Assembly (NCBI RefSeq): GCF_016526145.1
Contig: NZ_JADDUE010000011.1
Location: 186,001-250,000 of the forward strand
DNA length: 64,000 nucleotides
Reading direction: 5' to 3'
Source: Saccharopolyspora galaxeae
Lineage (GTDB): Bacteria; Actinomycetota; Actinomycetes; Mycobacteriales; Pseudonocardiaceae
Below, piece by piece: positions 50,277 through 57,159 of this stretch. Position 1 is the stretch's first letter; each line of letters begins with the position of its first letter. The translations under genes and the position numbers were made by a program. The notes beneath the pieces are model-generated. The model was not told where the DNA came from and did no database searches. It saw nothing but the letters and a program-made list of their open reading frames with translations.

Positions 50277-52382
50277 TCAACCTTCGAGACCGCCGAAGTC
50301 GATGTCCCGCCTTCGTCGCCGAATCCGGCTCCTGCGTTCCTGTTCCCGCTGCATCCAACTGTTCCCCTCAGACGCCACAGCCTCCAAAATCTGCAATGTG
50401 GTTGAAACACCGGCGACGTGCAGCTCCCGTGCCCGCAGATCGTCCTCGCTGACGACGCCGAGGTCACGAGGCCGGTTGAACTTGTTCACGATCACGTCGA
50501 TATCGTTTCCGTTGTTCAGGCTCAACCGCAGCGCACGGCTGCGCAGGCGCACGCTTTCCAAGTCGCCGACGCCCTGCTCGACCGAATACCGGTTCGGGGA
50601 GGCGGCGCGAACGCCCGCTTCGGTGACAGTGGCCGACGTCAGCGCATGGTACCGAAAGCCGTTCCGCAGCTCGCCGGAACGCTTCCCGGTAAGGAAGTCG
50701 AAATCGAACTCGACCAGACGGACACCGCCGCGGGTGAGCAGGAAGATCTTCACCGCATAATGGTCACAGCGTGGCGGTCCGCCAGGGACCGCTGCCTGTC
50801 GTGCCTTCGGCATCTTTTCGATAGTCAGGGCGTATTCCATCAGGTCGCGCACGGTCAAGGCGCAGGTTTTCAACGCGGCCTTCTTCAAGTACGCCTTGTC
50901 CAGATCGAGCCAGCGCCCCATCTCCGGGTCGTCCGGCCGGTCCGCGAGTACCTGCATCCATCGCCGGTGTTCCTGGAGCTCCTTCTCGAACAAGGCCGCA
51001 TCCTCTGCCTCCTGGGCTGCGTCTGTGCGGCGCGTGGCCACGATGGTCACGAAGTTGACCACCGCGAAGTAGCCGCCTACGCCGACCATGAACGCAGGCA
51101 GGACGACCCCCGCGCCGACGAGAACAAGCAGTCCCGACGCGGACGCCGCGATACCGCACCTCCGTAGCAGCACCGCGCGCCGCGGCGGAGCGAGCTTCGT
51201 GCGGTAACCGAAGAGGGTTCCGTTCGCCCACCGGCGGCTGCAGTCTCGTGCGTGCCAGTCGATCAGCCAGTCGAGCTGCTCCGGATCGAGCCTGCGGTTC
51301 CCATGGAGGGAAGCAAGCCGGTAGGTGAGGCGTGCCCGGATGCAACGGCTCACTGTCGCCCAATTGCCCGCGACGTGCGGGCGGTGTGCTGTGAATCTCG
51401 CGTCAACCCGTCGATGGATCTCCTCGACGAACTTGGTCGTGACCCAGTGCCCCGGCGACTGCGGAGGCCCCTGCGGGACCTCGGCGGCCAATTCATCGTC
51501 CTTCCGAGCAATTAGGAACGCGGACTCCGTGCAAATCAGTTCGTAGCGGCAGGCCAGGTACCCACCACATCCCAGCACGACCGCCGCGAACAGCCCATCG
51601 AGCCCCGCCAGTGATGGAACCAGGCCGAGGAGCCCGCACAGCGCAGCAAACGCCCCGCCCCAGGCGCGCAGTCGCGTCTCGGCAGGGATCAGGGTGCGCC
51701 CACGAGTGAACGGCACCGGGTGGGCGGGATCGGGTTCGAAGAACTTCCAGGCACGTCCGGCGCGGTCTGGTTGCATCCGTTCGTGCAAGATCCGGTCCGT
51801 TTCGGATTCCTCGAGGTACTCCTGCACCACACCGTCGACGATGAGACCGAGGTGCCGGGTGATCTCGTTGCGTCTCCGCGGGTCCAGTGCGTTGAATTGG
51901 GCCTCCCACGACGGTTTCGCTTGTGGCTCGGATGAGTCCGCCGCATCGTCGTTCCACGCCCGGTGCACGAGCTCCTGCACGACGTCGATCGCATCCCGCC
52001 AGCCGTCCCGTCCGAATCCGGCCGCTGTCTTGCGCGCCATGTCGAACTCCTGGAGAACCGACTCGCCGACCTCGGTGAGAGATCGTTCGCTGAAGACCGC
52101 GAGCGCGTAGTAGTAGGCGAGCTTGCTGGTTGCGTGTCCTGTCCGCAGTAGACCTTTGAGTACCTCTTCCGCAGGGCGGGGCGTGCCGCCGTCGAGGTGT
52201 CGCAGTGCGACTTCCTCCTTGACCTCCGGGGGGTCGTCCTGGTTGATGTGGTATGTGGTATCGCCGTAGTGGAACGCAGTGTCCCCGTTGTGCACACCGC
52301 TCATCTGGCCGACGTGCGCATTGCCAGCCGCCGTCGGACTGTTCGGCCACGCCTCGGGATTCGCCTGCTCCGGACCGGTCAC
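50277..52382 (-). CDS. Membrane protein with N-terminal amyloid-signalling-like motif
   Basis: This 701-residue protein of no named family starts with residues 21-41, NAHVGQMSGVHNGDTAFHYG, a glycine-spaced N-A...Q...G...G motif followed by GDTTYHI. I recall similar VG-x-Q-x-G leaders followed by an LxGGxPRxAEELI helical domain in many actinobacterial proteins; here that domain is RHLDGGTPRPAEEVLKGLL at 61-79. Two hydrophobic hairpins follow (241-277 and 410-448), with long soluble segments and a basic C-terminus. It begins with GTG overlapping the stop of the upstream nucleosidase by 4 bases. Its motif matches the C-terminal motif of that nucleosidase, so the two probably assemble through it. 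No enzymatic motif is visible. Confidence 0.75.
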   Translation of the reverse strand: MTGPEQANPEAWPNSPTAAGNAHVGQMSGVHNGDTAFHYGDTTYHINQDDPPEVKEEVALRHLDGGTPRPAEEVLKGLLRTGHATSKLAYYYALAVFSERSLTEVGESVLQEFDMARKTAAGFGRDGWRDAIDVVQELVHRAWNDDAADSSEPQAKPSWEAQFNALDPRRRNEITRHLGLIVDGVVQEYLEESETDRILHERMQPDRAGRAWKFFEPDPAHPVPFTRGRTLIPAETRLRAWGGAFAALCGLLGLVPSLAGLDGLFAAVVLGCGGYLACRYELICTESAFLIARKDDELAAEVPQGPPQSPGHWVTTKFVEEIHRRVDARFTAHRPHVAGNWATVSRCIRARLTYRLASLHGNRRLDPEQLDWLIDWHARDCSRRWANGTLFGYRTKLAPPRRAVLLRRCGIAASASGLLVLVGAGVVLPAFMVGVGGYFAVVNFVTIVATRRTDAAQEAEDAALFEKELQEHRRWMQVLADRPDDPEMGRWLDLDKAYLKKAALKTCALTVRDLMEYALTIEKMPKARQAAVPGGPPRCDHYAVKIFLLTRGGVRLVEFDFDFLTGKRSGELRNGFRYHALTSATVTEAGVRAASPNRYSVEQGVGDLESVRLRSRALRLSLNNGNDIDVIVNKFNRPRDLGVVSEDDLRARELHVAGVSTTLQILEAVASEGNSWMQREQERRSRIRRRRRDIDFGGLEG

Positions 52383-53269
52383 GAGTCGCCCCCAAAGAAC
52401 GCAGTACCGAAGTGGCTCGACCCGTAATGGGTTCCGGTCACCTGGACGGCCCGAGCATTGTCCATCAGCACCGGCGCAGAGAACGGGGAAGGCCGGGCTG
52501 GACCGTCGCGGCGGGAGGCATCATCGTCTCCGCGATCGTCGAGCCTGGCGGTAAGCGCAATAGCAAAGGCCGCCGCGTTGCGTGCGGCGAGCGTCTGCGA
52601 TCCGGCCGCGTCAGTGGTCTCCTTGGTGCCGTCCGCGGGATCACTGATCGAACGCACCGTGACCGTCTGCGTCCCTTCGTTGAGATGGCCAGCGAGCGCG
52701 ACGCCCGCACCTTCCATCTCCACGGCGATCGCATCGTTGTAACGCTCGTCCAACTGCCGGGCCAGCGGCGAGGTTCGCGAGTTGAGGACGACGTCGCCGG
52801 CCGCAATGGGTCCGAAGTGGACATTCGCGGACTCGCCGTCCGCCGGAAGAGAGCGGCGCCAATCGGGTCCGCGAGAGATGTGCTTCGCGGTCTGACTGAT
52901 CCTGTGGGGAGTGTCCCAGGACCGCGGTCTGGCCCGGAATCCATCGTCCTGGCTCTTCCCACCGTGATACGCGTAGACGTGGCTGGCCACCACGACGTCT
53001 CCCAGCTTGAGCCAATCTCGAAGCCCACCGGCGACACCGGCGAACAGCAACGCGCTGGGCCGGAACTCGTTGATGGCCCGCTCGGTCAGCACTCCTGCGT
53101 TGGTGTTTCCCATCCCCAACGACGCCAGGGCCACCTGTTGCTCTGGGCGAGCCCTGAGCTCGCCCACTTCGAAGAGCGTGCCCTTGTGGTGCTCGTGTAA
53201 GCGGCAGTTCGCCACGTGCTCGCGCACCGCCGCGTATTCGATCTCTAAAGCCGTCAAGATCACGATCAC
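52379..53269 (-). CDS. PNP/MTAN-fold nucleosidase with C-terminal amyloid-like motif
   Basis: This 296-residue protein has a purine nucleoside phosphorylase/MTA-SAH nucleosidase fold: VILTALEIEYAAVREHV, LLFAGVAGGLRDWLKLGDVV, the substrate Glu in AVEMEGAGVALAG (183-189) and the catalytic Asp in VRSISDPADGTK (206-214). The core ends near residue 242; a polar linker follows, and residues 271-288 read NARAVQVTGTHYGSSHFG, like the N-terminal motif of the next gene product. Enzymes of this fold act as immune effectors that split ATP or other nucleotides. The GTG start has GGAG eight bases upstream. It is first in a two-gene overlapping operon, with a NUDIX regulator divergent. Confidence 0.83.
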   Translation of the reverse strand: MIVILTALEIEYAAVREHVANCRLHEHHKGTLFEVGELRARPEQQVALASLGMGNTNAGVLTERAINEFRPSALLFAGVAGGLRDWLKLGDVVVASHVYAYHGGKSQDDGFRARPRSWDTPHRISQTAKHISRGPDWRRSLPADGESANVHFGPIAAGDVVLNSRTSPLARQLDERYNDAIAVEMEGAGVALAGHLNEGTQTVTVRSISDPADGTKETTDAAGSQTLAARNAAAFAIALTARLDDRGDDDASRRDGPARPSPFSAPVLMDNARAVQVTGTHYGSSHFGTAFFGGDS

Positions 53270-53429
53270 GATATCTACTCCTCGACGAGTGGAAATGTCG
53301 TGTCCTGCTCAGATGCTCAGCCGGGACTGCTCGCGCGACCTGGATGCCGATCTGTGCGCTTCCGGCTCTCGATGCGGGCCGGAAGCGCCGGTCGCTGCGG
53401 CGAGACGCACGCTAGCCCAGTGCGACCAT

Positions 53430-53448
53430 TATCGTCAACATGACGATA
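53430..53448. promoter_or_regulatory. Palindrome upstream of NUDIX gene 1 and nucleosidase
   Basis: TATCGTC-AACAT-GACGATA has perfect 7-base arms and lies in the 283-base divergent gap, about 105 bases before the NUDIX ATG and 160 before the nucleosidase start. Its centre GTCAACATGAC matches GTC-N5-GAC at 54463 and 55364. Probably a shared operator. Confidence 0.55.
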
Positions 53449-53552
53449 AGTCACCGCGAGCGGCTCCAAAGCCGCCTAGTAGGCTGTTCTTTGTGGACAG
53501 ACGTCCGCGCGGGATCTGCACTTGTTGCTAGCGCGTCCGGGGGTGCCGGGCA

Positions 53553-54257
53553 ATGGTCGAGGACAGCTGGACGATCCCCGATGTCGCGGTGGCGGTCGAC
53601 CTGGCCGTGCTGACAGTTCGTGACGAAGCGCTGCAGATTATGCTTGTCGAGCGCGGTATCGAGCCTTACGCCGGGATGCTCGCGCTTCCCGGCGGATTCC
53701 TGTTCGACGACGCCGAGGACATCGACGTGGCGGCGGCCCGCGAGCTATCCGAGGAGACCGGACTCACGCCCGCGGTGTTGCACCTGGAGCAGCTGCGCAC
53801 GTACGGCGCGCCGGGGCGGGATCCGCGGCGACGGGTGATTTCGATCTGCTACCTGGCATTCGTTCCCGATCTGCCCGACCCAGTGGCGGGGGGCGATGCC
53901 CGCCGTGCGGCGTGGACGCCCGTCAAGAAGGCGCTGGAAGGTTCGGCGGAGGTGGCGTTCGACCACGTCCGGATCATCCAGGATGCGGTCGAGAGAGCGC
54001 GTAGCAAGATCGAATACACGACACTGGCGGCATCGTTCTGCCCGGCCGAGTTCACGATGACCGACTTGCGCAGGATCTACGAGATAATCTGGGGACAGCA
54101 GCTCGATCCGCGGAACTTCCATCGCAAGATCACGAGCGTCACTGACTTCCTGGTGCCGACCGGGGAGCGTACAACCCGATACGGCGGTCGTCCGGCGGCA
54201 CTCTACCGCTGCGGCCCTGCGACGTTGTTGCATCCTGCGCTCCTGCGCGCCCGTTAA
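53553..54257 (+). CDS. NUDIX-winged-helix regulator (NrtR-like) 1
   Basis: This 234-residue protein has an N-terminal NUDIX domain (VAVDLAVLTVRDEALQIMLV, LALPGGFLFDDAEDIDVAAA, RELSEETGL) and a C-terminal winged helix (FTMTDLRRIYEIIWGQQLDP then NFHRKITSV), the NrtR layout. NrtR proteins bind DNA and release it when ADP-ribose or a related nucleotide occupies the NUDIX pocket. The NUDIX box has one residue too many between the first Gly and the first Glu compared with G-x5-E-x7-REUxEExGU, so hydrolysis may be lost. It is divergent from the nucleosidase operon and close in sequence to the protein encoded at 54629. Confidence 0.82.
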   Translation: MVEDSWTIPDVAVAVDLAVLTVRDEALQIMLVERGIEPYAGMLALPGGFLFDDAEDIDVAAARELSEETGLTPAVLHLEQLRTYGAPGRDPRRRVISICYLAFVPDLPDPVAGGDARRAAWTPVKKALEGSAEVAFDHVRIIQDAVERARSKIEYTTLAASFCPAEFTMTDLRRIYEIIWGQQLDPRNFHRKITSVTDFLVPTGERTTRYGGRPAALYRCGPATLLHPALLRAR

Positions 54258-54462
54258 GCCATTCCCTGCGGCTCGCCGCGCGAGCGGCCGGTAGGGGCGC
54301 TAGTGGCTACCGCCACTGATGCCGCACGCGGGCGGCACTCGCCGCCCGCGATCGCCGGTCTTACACCGTGCTGTAAGCCAGTCGGCAGAAGGTCCTAGCG
54401 CCCCCTTTTTGTTGCATTGACAGGAAGCCGTGATGGTGCAACTCTCGGAAATCAACGTAAAA

Positions 54463-54473
54463 GTCATCATGAC
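54463..54473. promoter_or_regulatory. GTCATCATGAC palindrome before small membrane gene
   Basis: GTCAT-C-ATGAC, flanked by A-runs, lies 15 bases upstream of the ATG at 54489, where a bound repressor would block transcription or translation initiation. It is the second GTC-N5-GAC copy in this locus. Confidence 0.5.
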
Positions 54474-54488
54474 AAAAAGAGGTGCAGC

Positions 54489-54695
54489 ATGAAGATCCAC
54501 TGCTCATTACGCCTGGTAGTGCGCACCGTCGTCGCGGCCTTCCTCGCAGGCGCGGTGGTCGGCGGTGCTCTCGCCGGATACTCGTTCGCGAACCCGAAAA
54601 CGGGGATCGCGCCTCCGGCGCGTTCCGATCACAGCTTGGTAGCGGATGGCCGCATCATCGGTGGGATCAGCAGCTCCGCCGGCCCAGCGCGGTAG
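54489..54695 (+). CDS. Small membrane or secreted protein, 68 aa
   Basis: The ATG follows GAGGTG by five bases. The product begins MKIHCSLRLVVRTVVAAFLA and continues with GAVVGGALAGYSF, one membrane helix after a positive N-terminus, then a short polar tail of about 35 residues. It could be a signal-anchored peptide or a small toxin-like membrane protein. It lies between the two NUDIX genes, under a GTC-N5-GAC site, and its 3' end overlaps the 3' end of the convergent NUDIX gene by 67 bases. No family recognised. Confidence 0.5.
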   Translation: MKIHCSLRLVVRTVVAAFLAGAVVGGALAGYSFANPKTGIAPPARSDHSLVADGRIIGGISSSAGPAR

Positions 54696-55339
54696 ACGGC
54701 GGCGGGGCGACCAGTGGTTGCAGGGCGTCGACCACCGGTTGGGACCACGAATCCGTCTGCATCGGTGACCTTGCGGTGGAAATTCGGCCGGTCCAGCTCC
54801 ACATCCCACACAACCTCATAGACCTCGCGGAGTTCACCGATCGTGAACTCTTCACCGCAGAAAGCTGTCGCCAAGCTGGTGAACTGCAACTTGTCCCGAG
54901 CTGCCTCGATCGCCTCGCCCAGGATCCGATCGTGGTCAAACGCCAACCGGGTCGCGCGGGCCTCTGTGACCGGATACCAGTCCGCCGCACGCGCATCGGA
55001 CCCCGGTACCGGCAGAGGCAGGTCGGGAGCGACGGCGAGGAACGCGCAGGTGATCGTTCGTGGGCTGCGCGGGTCACGGCCAGGTTCCGAGTAGACCCCT
55101 ACCTGTTCCAAGTAAAGCTTCGCAGCTGCGATCCCGGTCTCCTCGGCCAACTCGCGTGCTGCGGCGTCCTCCAAGCTCTCGGCACCGCGCAGGAAGCCTC
55201 CGGGCAGCGCGAGGGAACCTGCGAACGGTTCCCCGGCGCGCTCGACGAGAAGCACACAGAGACGGCCTTCACGGATCGTCAGGATCACCAGGTCGGCGGT
55301 CACCGCAACCTTTTGCCTGGCACGGGAGACGTGAGCCAT
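54629..55339 (-). CDS. NUDIX-winged-helix regulator (NrtR-like) 2
   Basis: This 236-residue protein is built as the one at 53553: a NUDIX domain with a fully canonical box (ALPGGFLRGAESLEDAAA, RELAEETGI, fitting G-x5-E-x7-REUxEExGU), a central FLAVAPDLPLPVPGSDARAA, and a winged helix ending FTIGELREVYEVVWDVELDR and PNFHRKVTD. It probably represses its own promoter through the GTC-N5-GAC site 25 bases upstream of its start, and releases it on binding an ADP-ribose-like ligand. Having two paralogues in one locus suggests they answer to different ligands or regulate each other. No NAD synthesis gene is nearby. Confidence 0.84.
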   Translation of the reverse strand: MAHVSRARQKVAVTADLVILTIREGRLCVLLVERAGEPFAGSLALPGGFLRGAESLEDAAARELAEETGIAAAKLYLEQVGVYSEPGRDPRSPRTITCAFLAVAPDLPLPVPGSDARAADWYPVTEARATRLAFDHDRILGEAIEAARDKLQFTSLATAFCGEEFTIGELREVYEVVWDVELDRPNFHRKVTDADGFVVPTGGRRPATTGRPAAVYRAGPAELLIPPMMRPSATKL

Positions 55340-55363
55340 CCACCGACCCTACTACGGAATTTT

Positions 55364-55374
55364 GTCATCTCGAC
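55364..55374. promoter_or_regulatory. GTCATCTCGAC site upstream of NUDIX gene 2
   Basis: The third GTC-N5-GAC copy, less symmetric inside, lies 25 bases before the start of NUDIX gene 2 on the minus strand. This is the usual place for an autorepressor site. Confidence 0.5.
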
Positions 55375-55669
55375 AGGAACAAGATCGATCAGCACGGACC
55401 TGCAGGTGTGGAGCGAGTACCGAGCTCACCCCTCGCCCACCGCTGTGACGTGAGAAAGTCCAGCTCACAGAGCACGGCGATACCGCAAGGACAGCGCGAT
55501 CATCCGGTCGTCGGCAGCAGGCGCGGGTACCAGCCACCGACGCACCCAGCGACTCCCGAGTGCACACGCCGATGAATGAAACGACCTTGCACAACACCCG
55601 CGAACCCCACGCTACGATCGAGGCATGAAGACGCGCTTTGCGCGGATCCGCCACGCAGCGGGACTGGAG
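55375..55669. other. Gap without a gene
   Basis: About 295 bases between NUDIX gene 2 and repeat R4. Frames are short and none has a ribosome site or protein-like composition. Confidence 0.4.
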
Positions 55670-55678
55670 TTCGGACAC
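55670..55678 (+). repeat. tRNA-tail half-site R4
   Basis: Only the right half, TTCGGACAC, of the repeat is kept; the left-half motif GTGTGGTTAGTGCGC is absent. It is followed by a GTTACCCC like that after R1 and R3, then a weak 6-pair hairpin at 55697-55714. It lies just left of recombinase remnant 4, in the same relation as the other copies. Confidence 0.45.
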
Positions 55679-55716
55679 ATTGTTACCCCATAGACAAGTG
55701 ACGTCGTTGTCACTGG

Positions 55717-56118
55717 TCAGGCCCGGTCGGCTGTCACGACCGCGCCTTCCTGGGTGTAGATGATGACAATGTTCCCCTGTCGCGCAGGAACCCGGGCGAG
55801 GTCGTCAGCACAGCCCTCGGACGACAGTGCCGGACAGGCCATGGCCAATTTCGTCATCGTGGCCGCCACCTCTACTAGCAGGTGGTCTTCGCGGACATAG
55901 CGGTCCTTCGGCTCACCGGGCGGGCGGTTCCGAGTGCTGGTATGGCCATGACGGCGGGGTTCGGTGCTCGTGTCGAGTGTGGCGGGCCGGTCGGTGTCGT
56001 GGGATTCGGTCGCGTCGTGCTCGGCTTCGCTCTGTTCGCGCTCGGCGGTCGAGGCGCGCAGGACGCTGTCGACCCTTTCCGTGTCGAGGTCGTCCTCCCA
56101 GTTGCCGATGACGATCAT
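55717..56118 (-). pseudogene. Large serine recombinase 4, C-terminal remnant
   Basis: Within a 133-residue frame, the stretch RRHGHTSTRNRPPGEP then KDRYVREDHLLVEVA matches the end of recombinase 1 (RCRHGHTSSR...YVREDRLLDWL) and 3 (RHGHSSAR...YVREDHLLAGI). The expected C-x-x-C ribbon just before it is missing, as are the resolvase and recombinase domains. The first 50 residues are not recognisable and may come from other DNA fused at a deletion. This fragment closes the accessory region on the right; the lipid synthase genes begin 22 bases later. Confidence 0.6.
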
Positions 56119-56139
56119 CGCTCGACCGGCCGGAGCCGG

Positions 56140-57159
56140 TCACGAAAGCTCCCACGTCTCCCGGGGCAGTTCGGCGAGGTAGTCGATCTGGTGGCGCAGG
56201 GCGGTCTCGCTCGATTCGACGGTTAGCGCAGGCGGCCCGGAGGTGATTCGGCCCAGCGAGGTGGGAAACGGCTCGGCATCGTCGAAGGCGATCATCAGGT
56301 CGGCGGCGCGCTGAATGATGCTGGGTGTCGCAGAGCTGGAGGTGCGGGCCAGGACGGCGTTGATGACTGTGGCCGCCGTGGCGGAGTCGATGAGGCGAGT
56401 GCGGAAGATCGTCTGGTCGAGGCCGCGGAGGTCTTCGTCGTACTCGGCGCGGACGGCAGCGACGTCGCAGGCGATGTCGATGACGCGGTCGATCGGCAAG
56501 GCGGCGGGGCCGGCGGTGATCCAGCGCTCGCCGTGCGCGTGATGGTCGTGGGCGAGAGCGGCCAGCGCACCAGCGACGGCGTCCCGAGGAACGAGGTCGA
56601 CGCGGGTGCCGGGCGTACAAGGCAGGAACGGAAGCCGGCCGGAGAGGGCGAAGCCGAGCAGGTTGTGGAATGCCTGCAGCCGCGGGATGTCGCCGGTCCG
56701 GGAGTCACCGATCACGGTGGAGATGCGGGCGATGCAGGCGGGCAAGCCGGATTCGCGGACCAGGGTCTCACCGGCGGCCTTCGTGGCGGCGTACGCGTCG
56801 AAGGGAGTTCCGTCGCCCGCGCGAGCGACGAACGCCGTGGAGCCGTGCACGAGACGGGCACCGGCGTCCTCGGCGAACCGCAGGACGTGACCGGTGCCGA
56901 CGACGTTGACCCGGTGCAAGTGCTTGTGCGAGGCCGAGAAGTTGACCGCCGCCGCGCAGTGCACGATCACGTCGACCTCGGCCGCGAGGTCGCGGTAGTC
57001 GGCCGGGTGGAGCCCGAGCCAGGGCCGGGTCACGTCGCCGCGCACCGACCTGGTGCCGACCGGTTTGTTGTGGGTGAGCGCGATGACCTCGTCGACGCCG
57101 TCCAGCTCGCGCAGCAGGGCGGAGCCGACGGCACCGGAGGCTCCGGTGATCAGGATCAT
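56140..57159 (-). CDS. Thioester-reductase-like SDR of the lipid synthase cluster
   Basis: This protein of about 339 residues has the extended-SDR fold: MILITGASGAVGSALLREL at the N-terminus, DVIVHCAAAVNFSASHKHLH, the VNVVGTGHVLRFAEDAG helix and catalytic FDAYAATKAAGETLV (Tyr-x-x-x-Lys). It resembles the reductase domains of HetM/HglB and carboxylic acid reductases that release an acyl chain from an ACP as aldehyde or alcohol. Its ATG overlaps the stop of the dehydratase gene as ATGA, so the two are coupled. A longer frame to 58584 is only a shadow of the dehydratase gene. It probably ends chain synthesis by reductive release. Confidence 0.82.
   Translation of the reverse strand: MILITGASGAVGSALLRELDGVDEVIALTHNKPVGTRSVRGDVTRPWLGLHPADYRDLAAEVDVIVHCAAAVNFSASHKHLHRVNVVGTGHVLRFAEDAGARLVHGSTAFVARAGDGTPFDAYAATKAAGETLVRESGLPACIARISTVIGDSRTGDIPRLQAFHNLLGFALSGRLPFLPCTPGTRVDLVPRDAVAGALAALAHDHHAHGERWITAGPAALPIDRVIDIACDVAAVRAEYDEDLRGLDQTIFRTRLIDSATAATVINAVLARTSSSATPSIIQRAADLMIAFDDAEPFPTSLGRITSGPPALTVESSETALRHQIDYLAELPRETWELS

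Larger units (their letters stand above)
29719..56118. mobile_element. Composite tRNA-Leu genomic island with defence cargo
   Basis: From the tRNA 3' end to the last recombinase remnant, the DNA is marked by four copies of a tRNA-tail repeat and four serine recombinase genes or wrecks. Its cargo is of conflict type (Vsr, NACHT, toxin/immunity, helicase-methyltransferase-DUF499, nucleosidase pair). Coding sequence here visibly uses fewer G/C third positions than the flanks, for instance around 42000-43600. Recombinases consistently lie just right of a repeat, on the minus strand. I infer repeated integrations next to the same tRNA. Exact element ends are not proven, and the left and right borders are approximate. 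Confidence 0.65.
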
